NCBI GenBank assembly: GCA_030424595.1
Contig: JAUHWG010000003.1
Span: 349,345-413,344 of the forward strand
Origin: Polyangia bacterium
Lineage (GTDB): Bacteria; Myxococcota_A; Polyangia; Nannocystales; Nannocystaceae
Length of the DNA: 64,000 nucleotides
Direction of reading: 5' to 3'
A program made the position numbers and the translations under genes. Positions 16,988-25,723 of the stretch are shown here, one piece after another; positions within the stretch are counted from its first letter, which is position 1, and the number at the start of each line of letters is the position of its first letter. The notes below the pieces were generated by a model, which was not told where the DNA came from, ran no database searches, and was given only the letters and a program-made list of their open reading frames with translations.

Positions 16988-18679
16988 ATGACGCCCCAAT
17001 CCCTTTTTATCGCTGCGCTCGTCGGGACCGCCTGCACCGCGCCGGAGCGCGAACCATCGCTGCTGGTCGGCAGGCTGGCGCCCAACGGCGTCTGTCAGAT
17101 ATGCAAGGTCGAGGCCAGCGGCGAGGCCAGCGATCTTCCCTGTGGACTCACCAAAGCCGATCTGTTCGCCGCGATCGGTCACGAAGGCTGCACGGAGATG
17201 GAGTGCACGTTCGAGGCGGGTCGCGACGAGGTGCTGCTGGTCGCCGTCCCGGGCACCGTCGACAGCTTCGACGGCTATCTCTCGGCCGCGCGCAGCGTTT
17301 CATTGACCACGGTGCTGAACGGAGAGCAGTCTGTGACCGCGAGCGCGGCAGGCTTTGCCAGCGCCGAGGCCGACGACGACGGCCGCTGCTCGTTCGTCTA
17401 CAGCGCGCCCCAGGGTCAGTTAGCAGCCGACGCCGAGGGCACGATCCGCTGGGTGGTCGCCGATGACGGCGACGATCTGGACCTGTACACGAAGACCTAT
17501 GATGTCACGCCACCGATCGTGTGCACGGAGATCACCGCGTCCTCCGACCCCGTCATCGCGGGCGTCACGCGGGTGACGGCAGTCGCTGAGGTTCCCCCGA
17601 ACTATCCGGTCGAGCGGCTGCAGATTGCGCAGTTCGTCAATGGTCTCGAGGTCCAGGTTGCCCTGTTCACCGCGTCGGAGGCGGTCGACACGGACGACGG
17701 CCGGCGGCTGACCAAGAGCTTCATCGCGCCGGCACAACCCTTCGCGAAGTATGAGGTCGAGTTCCGCGGCCTCGGCGATATCAAGGTTGGAACCGCCACA
17801 GCCGACGAGTCGCAGCTGATCTGCGACTCGAGCTCGGAAGGAACGACTGGCGCTGAATTCAAGCTGACGCAACCCCAGCCGTTGAAGCTCGCGCTCGTCG
17901 CCAAAGGCACTGCCGCGGAGACCATTGATTTTGGTCAATCGCCAGTGAAGCGAATCGCGGCGGAGAGCGACGACGACTGCCGCAGCCTCGAGCTTGGGAT
18001 CAGGGCCGAGGCGCTACCGAAGAGCAGCGTCCTGACGATCGCCGCCGACATCGGCTCGCTCGACAACGTGGGCGTGATGACCTCGAAGCCGCTCCCGGAG
18101 TCCGGTATCCTGGCCTTGCGCTATCGGATGCCCGCGACGCCGACCGACGCGCGCGAGGTCCACTTCTCGGCGCTCTTCGGCACGGCGGCCCGGGGTGACC
18201 TAACGCTGACCTTCGAGAAGGTGCACGCCGCAAACTGGAAGCCGCTCAGTACGACTTCGCCGACGGTGCAGGTTGGACCGACTGGGAGTCCACCGATTAG
18301 CCTCAAGGGCCGCCTGATCGCCCCCACCGGCACGCAGTTCCTTGCCGAGACGCGGGTCGATATCCGGGTCGAGGCGGATCCGATCGGCGAGCCCGTGAAG
18401 TGCACGCCCGCGCTCCCGGCCTCGGTGATCGGGTGTGACTCGTCGGAGCAGGGCGGCGGGGGCGGCTGCGTCCTGGCCGACACCTCGGCAGCCGTTGCCG
18501 CCGATGGATCGTTTACCATCGATCTGTCTAGTGGAGCCTGCTTCACAGGTCAGGTAACTATTGAGGCTGTCGGAATGGCCTATCACCCGGATCAGTTGGA
18601 AGTGGTCTGCATCGGCGAGCGGACCGCCGAGAAGCGGGACACGGGCAAGATAGTGCTCGACTTCGTCGACCCGCCGTGA
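16988..18679 (+). CDS. Lipoprotein of unknown function
   Basis: A 563-residue protein starting MTPQSLFIAALVGTACTAPE, a lipoprotein signal with Cys at the lipobox. The mature part is long, beta-rich and has scattered Cys residues, consistent with Ig-like or carbohydrate-binding-like modules at the cell surface. I chose ATG 16988 because it starts the signal peptide and follows GAGAGGAACGCG. It is the last gene of the 14.3-18.7 kb cluster. Confidence 0.72.
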   Translation: MTPQSLFIAALVGTACTAPEREPSLLVGRLAPNGVCQICKVEASGEASDLPCGLTKADLFAAIGHEGCTEMECTFEAGRDEVLLVAVPGTVDSFDGYLSAARSVSLTTVLNGEQSVTASAAGFASAEADDDGRCSFVYSAPQGQLAADAEGTIRWVVADDGDDLDLYTKTYDVTPPIVCTEITASSDPVIAGVTRVTAVAEVPPNYPVERLQIAQFVNGLEVQVALFTASEAVDTDDGRRLTKSFIAPAQPFAKYEVEFRGLGDIKVGTATADESQLICDSSSEGTTGAEFKLTQPQPLKLALVAKGTAAETIDFGQSPVKRIAAESDDDCRSLELGIRAEALPKSSVLTIAADIGSLDNVGVMTSKPLPESGILALRYRMPATPTDAREVHFSALFGTAARGDLTLTFEKVHAANWKPLSTTSPTVQVGPTGSPPISLKGRLIAPTGTQFLAETRVDIRVEADPIGEPVKCTPALPASVIGCDSSEQGGGGGCVLADTSAAVAADGSFTIDLSSGACFTGQVTIEAVGMAYHPDQLEVVCIGERTAEKRDTGKIVLDFVDPP

Positions 18680-18878
18680 CAGAGTAGGTTCTTGACCACG
18701 CTCGTCCCCAACTGCCAATGATGAGTGAGACACGGACGCAGGGAGCCGGCCCCCACCTCGGAGTCCGCCGGATCTGCGGGGCGGGCGCGGGCATGCGCTC
18801 GCCCTCGCCCTCGACGAGAAGATGCGGATGGTGACGTCGAGATCCGGAGAACCTACCCCGGCGCATCGGTGCCGCTGA
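18680..18878. other. Degenerate sequence beyond a truncated transposition gene
   Basis: No gene is supported. It may hold degraded remains of the ATPase gene whose N-terminus lies at 18879-19007, but no motif survives. Confidence 0.25.
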
Positions 18879-19007
18879 TCATGCGGACGCTGAGAAGACC
18901 CGCCGCAGGCGGACGAAGGCGTCGTCGCCGTCGAAGCAGGTCTTGCCGCAGGCGGCGCGCGGGAGGAGGTCGTGGCGCAGGCCGAAGCGCTGGCGATAGG
19001 TCGTCAT
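18879..19007 (-). pseudogene. Truncated N-terminus of a transposition ATPase (ExeA/MuB-like)
   Basis: Minus-strand translation begins MTTYRQRFGLRHDLLPRAA and continues CGKTCFDGDDAFVRLRRVF before a stop. This resembles the start of the AAA ATPases that accompany Mu/rve-type transposases, before the Walker A motif. Its ATG overlaps the stop of the transposase fragment in an ATGA junction, the expected transposon gene order. The Walker motifs are missing, so it is inactive. Confidence 0.55.
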
Positions 19008-19600
19008 CGCGGATCCTCCTCGCGCGCGTACTCGTTGCTGGTGTCGTCGAAGTCGATCTCGATCTCGATCTCCTCGGGCTGGTCGGCGTCCTTGTCCTCG
19101 ATCTCGATCTCGATCTCCTCGATCTCCTCGGGCTCGTCGGCGTCGGCGTCGGCGTCCTCGTCCTCGATCTCGATCTCGATCTCCTCGTCCTCGTCGGGCA
19201 GGGCGCTGCGGAGCTGACGGCGGAGCTCCGCGAGCGGATCGAGGCCGGTCGGCTTCGCCTCGGGGGCCGGGGTGTGCAGAAGCCGGCGCTCGCGGCCCGC
19301 GTTGCGATGGAGATCGAGCACGACGGTGTCGCAGACGAAGGCGCCGTCCTGGAAGACCCGCGGGCGTGCCTGGGGATCGCGCGGGTTGAAGCGCAGCTCG
19401 ACGCTCTGGCCGCACAGCTCGCCCATCACCTCGAAGCGGCGGCCGCGGAATTGGACCGTGCCGTCTGCGCGGACCCGCCGCGCGGTGCGGTGGGCGAAGA
19501 CGTCGCAGAGATCGGCGGCGCTGGGGAGCGCCCGCAGGTGACCGTCGGCGAGCTCGGCTAGCAGGTGCTCTTGCGGCGCGCGCTCGGTGCGACCACGCGG
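19004..19600 (-). pseudogene. C-terminal fragment of a Mu-type (rve) transposase
   Basis: Open minus-strand sequence from about 19600 encodes GRTERAPQEHLLAELADGHL and later RRVRADGTVQFRGRRFEVMG and VELRFNPRDPQARPRVFQDG. This is the beta-barrel C-terminal domain of Mu/rve transposases. The catalytic DDE core is absent upstream. The tail is a long acidic run of Glu-Ile and Asp-Ala repeats (bases 19040-19195, GATCTC repeats). It is a remnant of an inactive transposon. Confidence 0.65.
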
Positions 19601-19641
19601 AATAGTTCACCGCGCACCGTGGTGCGCGATAATATGCCTCC

Positions 19642-20004
19642 ATGCTCAGGCTCGTGCTCTCCATCCTCGCCCTGTCGACGCTTGCGGGCTGCGGCAGCGA
19701 GATCGGCGAAATCTGCGAGGACGACGCAGACTGCAAGTCCGAGCTCTGCATGCACGCGTCGGCTCCGGCAGCGGCGGGACGCTTGCAGTGCTCGCTCTCG
19801 TGCGAGGGGGGATGCCCAGAGGGGACGGCCTGCGTGAACGGCACGTGCATGCTGGCGTGCGATGGCGCAGGAGACGAGGCCTGCCCGGAGGGCACGGCCT
19901 GCGCTCGAGACCTGCTGGCGTGCTTTGCGACCTGCACGGATGACTCCGAGTGCGGGAACAACACCTGTTCGTCGCGTGGGCTCTGCGACGGGGAAGGGGG
20001 CTGA
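19642..20004 (+). CDS. Small Cys-rich lipoprotein
   Basis: A 120-residue protein with signal MLRLVLSILALSTLAGC and a lipidated Cys. The mature part has about 16 Cys in knot-like spacing (CPEGTACVNGTCMLAC, CTDDSECGNNTC), the EGF/dickerin-like style common in myxobacterial surface proteins. It probably forms disulphides outside the cytoplasm. Function unknown. Confidence 0.75.
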   Translation: MLRLVLSILALSTLAGCGSEIGEICEDDADCKSELCMHASAPAAAGRLQCSLSCEGGCPEGTACVNGTCMLACDGAGDEACPEGTACARDLLACFATCTDDSECGNNTCSSRGLCDGEGG

Positions 20005-20086
20005 CCTTGAGCCTTGGTGGGGCTGGTAGACCCCGGATCTTCTGGGTTGCAGATGCATGGGCCATAGCATTTCATAACGAGAGCCC

Positions 20087-21868
20087 ATGAGTGCACCCTC
20101 GATCTCGACACCCGCACCGCTCTTCCGGTGGACTCGCTTCTTCCTGGGGGCGGGGAAGGAGGAGACCCGACCCGGGGTTGCCCATCGAGACGTGCCCTCG
20201 GGGGTGGCTGGGGACCGCTCCGGAACGGTCCTGGCCGGCCAGTGGGAGCTGCTCCGTCGTCTCGGCCAGGGCGGTATGGGAGAGGTGTACGAGGCGTTCT
20301 GTCGCGGTGATCGCCGACGCTACGCGGTGAAGGTCCTGGCCCAGAAGCATGCTGAGGACCCGACGTCGGTGGAGCGCTTTCAGCACGAGTTTTGGGCGCT
20401 GCGGCAGATGGAGGCGCGGGGGCTCGTCGAGGCGCACGCTCTTTTCAGCGACGGCGGCGTTCACTTCTACTCGATGGAGCTCTTGGAGGGGGTGGATCTT
20501 GCGGTGCTGGCGCGAGAGCGCAGGCTTACAGCGATCGAGGTGACCGAGATCGGCCTCGAACTCTGCGACACGTTGCGCCTTCTCCACGAACGGGGGGTGA
20601 TCCACCGGGATGTGAAGCCTGGCAACGTCATTCAGCTTCGGGCTGGAGGCGTGAAGCTGGTGGATCTCGGGATCGGCAAACTTTTACCGGCGTTCTACGC
20701 TTCGAGCGAGTCGAGAACTCCGCCGGAGAAGCGTTTGCGGACTTCGCCGGGGATCAAGTTGGGCACACCGGGCTACATCGCGCCGGAGGCTGGATTGGGG
20801 GAGCCGCCCACTCGGCGACACGATGTCTTCTCGCTGGGAGTGACGCTGTTTCGCCTGGCGACGGGGCGGATGCCGTTTCCTCCCGGCGTGCCCGTGACCT
20901 TCGGGGATGAGCCTCGTAGTGCGTCCTCGATGGGCGTCGAGCTTCCTCCTGTGCTGGAGATGGTGCTCCAACGGGCGATGATCACGAATCCGAGCCACAG
21001 GATTCCGTCGATGCGCGAGTTCTTTGACGAGCTCGACGATGCTCGAGCGGAACTCGTGGCGATGGAGACCTCCAAAGAGAGGGTGGCGGTAGAGCCATCG
21101 TCGGCAGGCCGTGCTCCCAACTCGTCGGGCGGGGCAGGGCGGAGCGTTGGTCCGGTGGCTGGTGGGAGCCTCGGGACGGGCTGGAAGTCTGTCTTCATGA
21201 TCGCGGCTGCGGTCGCTATCGGGATCATCATCGGCGTTCCGGTTGCGCGGAGCTTGGATGCCGTTCCGGGTGATGATGGCTGGATGTCGTCTGTGTCGTT
21301 CGCTGGCGGGTTGCGGCTGCATGTAGAAGAGCAGGGGGCATCGCCTCGCTCGCAGGTTGAGCTAGACGGGCAGCCCAGGTCACTTGGGGCAGGCTCGCCG
21401 CGCTCTGCGGATCATGTTGGGGTCCCTGCGGACGCCGCACGTGTGTCTGACGATCGGGCGGAAGAGCGACAGGAGGCCTTGGACGCGACACCCGGCGCAG
21501 AAGGTGCTGCGGTCGCGACAGCCGGGACAGCCGGGACAGCCGGGACAGCCGGGACTCAAACCCCGCGTCCGTCACGAGCCCGCGGAACAAGTGCGCGTAG
21601 GTCTGCATCGGCTGTGGTGAAGCGCTGGGTCCGCGAGCATGACCGTGCGGTGCAGCGCTGTATCGGAGCGCTTGACGCTGCGGGCCCCGTCGACGTGGTC
21701 CTTGAGGTCCTCTCGTCAGGGCGTGTGGCGGAGGTGACAGGGCCGCCGGGGACACCGTCGCTGGTCCGTCGCTGTCTGCTGGACGTCTTCTCTGGCCTGG
21801 AGCTTGGGGCTCGTGACGACGCCCGCCAGGTTCGGGTATCTCTTCTCCGCAAGGCCGCGATGGGGTGA
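20087..21868 (+). CDS. Ser/Thr protein kinase with membrane anchor
   Basis: A 593-residue Hanks-type kinase. The domain at about residues 50-325 has LGQGGMGEVYEA, YAVKVLAQK, the catalytic loop HRDVKPGNV, DLG in place of DFG, and GTPGYIAPEA. A single membrane helix lies near residue 370 (FMIAAAVAIGIIIGVPVA). The C-terminus has an Ala-Gly-Thr minisatellite (bases 21518-21553) and a final domain of about 95 residues resembling the AgmX/TonB-C-like tails of myxobacterial proteins. It is the first gene of a coupled three-gene operon. Confidence 0.92.
   Translation: MSAPSISTPAPLFRWTRFFLGAGKEETRPGVAHRDVPSGVAGDRSGTVLAGQWELLRRLGQGGMGEVYEAFCRGDRRRYAVKVLAQKHAEDPTSVERFQHEFWALRQMEARGLVEAHALFSDGGVHFYSMELLEGVDLAVLARERRLTAIEVTEIGLELCDTLRLLHERGVIHRDVKPGNVIQLRAGGVKLVDLGIGKLLPAFYASSESRTPPEKRLRTSPGIKLGTPGYIAPEAGLGEPPTRRHDVFSLGVTLFRLATGRMPFPPGVPVTFGDEPRSASSMGVELPPVLEMVLQRAMITNPSHRIPSMREFFDELDDARAELVAMETSKERVAVEPSSAGRAPNSSGGAGRSVGPVAGGSLGTGWKSVFMIAAAVAIGIIIGVPVARSLDAVPGDDGWMSSVSFAGGLRLHVEEQGASPRSQVELDGQPRSLGAGSPRSADHVGVPADAARVSDDRAEERQEALDATPGAEGAAVATAGTAGTAGTAGTQTPRPSRARGTSARRSASAVVKRWVREHDRAVQRCIGALDAAGPVDVVLEVLSSGRVAEVTGPPGTPSLVRRCLLDVFSGLELGARDDARQVRVSLLRKAAMG
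21518..21553 (+). repeat. Nine-base minisatellite (ACAGCCGGG x4)
   Basis: Four exact tandem copies of ACAGCCGGG within the kinase gene encode an Ala-Gly-Thr linker. Copy number could vary by slippage without breaking the frame. Confidence 0.9.
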
Positions 21869-22734
21869 TATCGTTTTCGCGCATGTTCTTCGCGGTCATC
21901 GGCTCGATCGGCCTCGCACTCGCTTCGGTGCCAGCATCGGCCGCTGTCGATGACGCGGAGTGGCGCAGCGCTCAGCTACTCGAGGACGCGGGGGCGTATG
22001 CGTCGGCGGCAGAGCGCTGGTCGGAGCTCGCTCGCCGTGAGCTCGATCCGATGACGCTGCTCTTTGCGGATAGTGCGTGGGCGCGGGCCTATGCTGCGGA
22101 CGGAGAGATTCGACATCTATGTGCAAGCCTGGAGCTCAGCGGCTGGTTCCTCGAGCGCTCATCCCTGGATCTGGAGGTTCGGGCTGAGGTCGAGGAGATC
22201 CACGAGCAGCGACGTGCGGCGACGGCCGCGGCCGGTGGCTGCCCGCAAGGCCCGGTCGGAGGTCTGAGCGGCGCGAAGACTCCGATGCTGGGAGTCCCGT
22301 CCTCCCCGCCGGAGAAGACCACGGCGGCTTCGGTCGTTGCCGACGACGCCTCGCGGTCTCCGAGTGCGGGACGCCGCCTGCAGGTTGGAGGCGCCGTGAT
22401 GCTCACGACCGGGTCGCTGTTGGCGGTGGGGGCCATGGCAGGGGGAGCGTTGACGATCCAAGCGAGCGGGGAACTCGCAGCCGCCCGAGACCGGCACATC
22501 GCGGCGGGGACTCAACCTACCCAGGCGGAGCACGAGGCGAAGGCAGCGACCTATCGACGCGGAGAGACCGCGCAGCAGGTCGCCATCGGGCTCGGGACGG
22601 CGGCAGCGGTCGCCTTGGGCGTGGGTGCGATCCTTGTGGTCCGTGGAAAGGGTAGGGCGCGCAAGTCGGTCGCGAGGCTTGGGCCTGCGTTTGGCCCGCA
22701 CGGAGTCGGCTTGAACCTGGGAGGGCGCTTCTGA
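21865..22734 (+). CDS. Membrane protein with signal peptide
   Basis: A 289-residue protein starting at GTG 21865, overlapping the kinase stop as GTGA; ATG 21883 is an alternative that still keeps the signal peptide (FFAVIGSIGLALASVPASAA). The N-terminal periplasmic part is helical and TPR-like. Two membrane helices follow (near VMLTTGSLLAVGAMAGGALT and QVAIGLGTAAAVALGVGAIL). This layout is frequent in myxobacterial kinase operons. It may sense or transmit envelope signals to the kinase; this is inferred. Confidence 0.78.
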   Translation: MISFSRMFFAVIGSIGLALASVPASAAVDDAEWRSAQLLEDAGAYASAAERWSELARRELDPMTLLFADSAWARAYAADGEIRHLCASLELSGWFLERSSLDLEVRAEVEEIHEQRRAATAAAGGCPQGPVGGLSGAKTPMLGVPSSPPEKTTAASVVADDASRSPSAGRRLQVGGAVMLTTGSLLAVGAMAGGALTIQASGELAAARDRHIAAGTQPTQAEHEAKAATYRRGETAQQVAIGLGTAAAVALGVGAILVVRGKGRARKSVARLGPAFGPHGVGLNLGGRF

Positions 22735-24431
22735 TGCGGGATGTGCTCTCGGCTCGCTCCTTCTGTGGACTCACCGCGCCGGTGTTGGGGCTGGTCCTCG
22801 CGGGGGGCTGCCTTCATGAGAACTGGGCGGGTTACGACGCTCTCTATCAGGACTCGTCGTCGTCGTCGTCGACGCTCGGAGCAGGGTCGGGGGAGACCAC
22901 GGTCAGCTCGATCACGATCACTGGATCGGCGTCCGCGAGCGACTCTGGGCCAGGTACGACAGATGGATCCACGACGACCGGCAGCGAGACCACGGACGCG
23001 ACCACCGAGGATGTCGCCGATGATCCACCTGCGATCCTAGACGTCGCCGTCGATCCGCCAGAGATCGTGCTCAACGGGCCTGTGACGGTGCGAGTCACTG
23101 CCGAGGGGTGCGATGGCGTTCGCATGCGCCTCGCGAGCGGCTTGGATGTCGACCTGGCAGAGGTCGAGCCGGGGAGTTTCGAGGGGGATGTGGCCGTTCT
23201 CACCGGTCTCGACAACGGCCCACAGTCGGCCTGGCTGACGCCCTGGCGAGGCGACGTCGAGGGGAAGAAGCGCAAGGCCTCCTACCAAGTGAGCCTTCCC
23301 GAGCCGGGCTCTGAGATCCGCTGGGGGGTCGACGTCGATGTCGTCGGCAAAGGGTGGGTCGTCGCGATGGAGACGCTCCAGACCGGAGATGTGATCGAGC
23401 TCGGGACCCGGCTTGATGCGGACGAGAAAAATCGCTGCTACATGCGCCGATGGAGCGTTGGCGGCGAGTGGGACCCGTCCGATGTCGTCGCCGTGCTCCC
23501 CAGCGAAGAGTGCGAAGCCGTCGACCTCGCGGTCGGGGAGGGCGGGACGATCCACCCGCTCGTGACGCGGAAGGTCAACGCGGACACAAAGATCTGGTGG
23601 TTGGGGGACATCGCCTCCTGGGGTAGCGCTCCGCTGACGTTGGCGATGGGCTCGATCGGTGAGGAGGCGAAGGCCCTCGCCGAGCGAGACGGAACGCTGG
23701 CGCTCTGCGGCGCTGTGCCGAGCGGCTACGGCGATCTTGACGGTATCGTCCGGCGCTTCGAGCCCGGAGAGCCTGACGTCTCGCGGACGTTTGACTACGT
23801 CAATCCGGAAAAGATCGAGCAGAAGCACTCCTTCGTTGACAACCCCGAGGACTGCCTCTTCACGGATGAGGATCGCGTGCTCATCGTCGGTGACGTCACA
23901 GGGCCTCACACAGATGATGAGACCTTGACGAGTCGGCGGTTCGCTCTGTCTCTCGATCCGGGGTCTGTGGAGGAACTCGACTTTATCGTCCCAGAGTCCG
24001 GAGTCTCACCACAGAGCTTCGCGACGGCCCTGGTGCGCGGCGTTGACGAGCAAGTCTTCGCGACCGGCTATGTCTGCGGAGACCCCTGCTTGGTCGTCGA
24101 GGGCAAGCTTTGGCTCATGGATGAAAAGGGGAACGGAGGCTGGTCGACATCGCTGGGCCTCTACGCGGAGCCGCTCCTCGCACCGCAGTCCCTAGGGGGG
24201 AGCGAGGTGGGCTACGTGGTCGTCGGTAGCGGTGGCCAGATCGGGGACGACGACTCGTTCTCGCTGCGCGCCTTCACGCCCAACAGCAACCAGCCAGTAT
24301 GGTCTTACTCACGCATGGACCCGTTCCAGACGCACATCACTTTCGCTGTGGCGATGGGCCCGTACGGGGAGGTCTACGCAGGGGGACTCGGGTCGAGCGC
24401 GTACCCGGCGATCGCTCGCGTGGGTAGCTGA
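22734..24431 (+). CDS. Surface lipoprotein with Ser/Thr linker
   Basis: A 565-residue protein coupled to the previous gene by a TGATG junction. The signal ends in LVLAGGC. A 60-residue Ser/Thr/Asp linker follows, then a 'DPPEIVLNGPVTVRVTAEGC' Ig-like module and a C-terminal domain with propeller-like repeats (VDVDVVGKGWVVAMET, YGEVYAGGLG). It is probably an outer-membrane-anchored ligand-binding protein. It ends two bases before a convergent gene. Confidence 0.8.
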   Translation: MRDVLSARSFCGLTAPVLGLVLAGGCLHENWAGYDALYQDSSSSSSTLGAGSGETTVSSITITGSASASDSGPGTTDGSTTTGSETTDATTEDVADDPPAILDVAVDPPEIVLNGPVTVRVTAEGCDGVRMRLASGLDVDLAEVEPGSFEGDVAVLTGLDNGPQSAWLTPWRGDVEGKKRKASYQVSLPEPGSEIRWGVDVDVVGKGWVVAMETLQTGDVIELGTRLDADEKNRCYMRRWSVGGEWDPSDVVAVLPSEECEAVDLAVGEGGTIHPLVTRKVNADTKIWWLGDIASWGSAPLTLAMGSIGEEAKALAERDGTLALCGAVPSGYGDLDGIVRRFEPGEPDVSRTFDYVNPEKIEQKHSFVDNPEDCLFTDEDRVLIVGDVTGPHTDDETLTSRRFALSLDPGSVEELDFIVPESGVSPQSFATALVRGVDEQVFATGYVCGDPCLVVEGKLWLMDEKGNGGWSTSLGLYAEPLLAPQSLGGSEVGYVVVGSGGQIGDDDSFSLRAFTPNSNQPVWSYSRMDPFQTHITFAVAMGPYGEVYAGGLGSSAYPAIARVGS

Positions 24432-24433
24432 GA

Positions 24434-25642
24434 TCACTTCGGGATAGTCGGCTCGCACATTTCCTGAACGAGGTCCGTCGCCTGGTCGAAGATCGGACCG
24501 TAGTCCGGGGCCAACCTGTCCGCCAGGAGGTGCTCGGCAAACATCGTCGTGAGCTGGCAGGGATAGTTGTCGAGCGGGTTGCAGTCCGGCTGGGTGAAGT
24601 TCAGTGCGAGCACAGAGGAGGCATCGCCATTCTTGGCCTCGACGATGATGTCGTACCACTCCCACGGGTAGATGACCGACTTGGAGTTGTCGCCCGTGGG
24701 GCTCACCATCGTGATCATGAGGAGCGCGTCGTCGCGGAGGAACCCCTCGTTGCAGCCGCCGGGCCCGGTGAGCTCAGGCGACACTGCGGCGACAAGCGCA
24801 TCGCCGACTCGATTACCTCCGCTGGTGCCCAGCTTCGCAGCGCAGGCGAAGGTCTCGGTCAAGTTTGGCTGGGTCTTGGTCATGTACCGCCGACCGTCGG
24901 CGATCTTGCAGATCGTGTTGGAGGAGTTGTCGCCGACGGGGAAGACCACACCGGCGCCGAGCGTGTCGTCGCAAGCGGTCACGGCGTCGATCTTGTCGCA
25001 GGGGAAGTCCTTGCCGCAGCACATCTCGCCCTCGTTGTCGGGGAGGTTCCACGGGCAGCAGGGGTCGCCGGTCTTGCACTCGGGCACCGAGCAGAGCTCT
25101 GGACATGGGGAGAGGCCCCAGTAGTCGTCGGCGTCGATGACCATGATGTGGTAGTCGAAGTCCGCGAATTTCGTCTCGATGATCTCGATGAACTTCGGGT
25201 AGGCGTCGACGAGCCGTCCCTGGATCGGCTCCAAGGGGAAGAAGCGCGAGATGACGAAGAGGAAGTCGATCTTCCCCTTGCAGCCGAGCGGAGCCGTGTC
25301 GCTCGCGCCCTCGGTGTCCCAGCCGACATCCTGGAGAAATCCGGAGGTGGAGGAGGGGGCGGTGCCGAGCGAGCTTGAGCTGGTGCTTGTGCTGGTGCCG
25401 GATCCGGTCGTCCCCCCGGAGTCGCTTGCTGTGCCCGCTGCTGTTGTGGGCCTTGAGGCCCCCGTCGACGTGTCTGTCTCCTGGGTCGTGGCGACTGTCG
25501 TCGACGATGACGACGTGAAGGTCGCCGGCGTTTCGCTGCGGCAACCGGCCCACAGACTGCCCGCGAGCAGCAGTGACGCACCTAGACGCAGCGTCCCTGG
25601 TACGCGGTTGGGGGCAGCCCTGCTCGGGTCAGGATGACGCAT
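24434..25642 (-). CDS. Lipoprotein with degenerate vWA-like domain
   Basis: A 402-residue protein: lipobox SLWAGC, a long Ser/Thr linker, then a domain opening KIDFLFVISRFFPLEP. In related myxobacterial lipoproteins this position carries the DxSxS metal site of a von Willebrand A fold; here the Asp and both Ser are absent, so metal binding is probably lost. A Cys-rich insert follows (CPELCSVPECKTGDPCCPW). It is probably surface-located; its binding partner is unknown. It is convergent with the kinase operon and shares a strand with the gene above. Confidence 0.72.
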   Translation of the reverse strand: MRHPDPSRAAPNRVPGTLRLGASLLLAGSLWAGCRSETPATFTSSSSTTVATTQETDTSTGASRPTTAAGTASDSGGTTGSGTSTSTSSSSLGTAPSSTSGFLQDVGWDTEGASDTAPLGCKGKIDFLFVISRFFPLEPIQGRLVDAYPKFIEIIETKFADFDYHIMVIDADDYWGLSPCPELCSVPECKTGDPCCPWNLPDNEGEMCCGKDFPCDKIDAVTACDDTLGAGVVFPVGDNSSNTICKIADGRRYMTKTQPNLTETFACAAKLGTSGGNRVGDALVAAVSPELTGPGGCNEGFLRDDALLMITMVSPTGDNSKSVIYPWEWYDIIVEAKNGDASSVLALNFTQPDCNPLDNYPCQLTTMFAEHLLADRLAPDYGPIFDQATDLVQEMCEPTIPK

Positions 25643-25723
25643 CTCGGGTGATCCTACGCCAGTTTGCGCGCGGGATCGAGCGCGAGATCGGGCGAGGGGT
25701 CCGCGCCCGCTCCACCGCCTTCG

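Noticed and set aside
18879..20117. 412-residue minus-strand frame and a 278-residue + strand frame in the transposase remnant
   Set aside because: They run through the acidic repeat and the lipoprotein gene in wrong frames; the transposase and ATPase fragments and the lipoprotein explain the sequence better.
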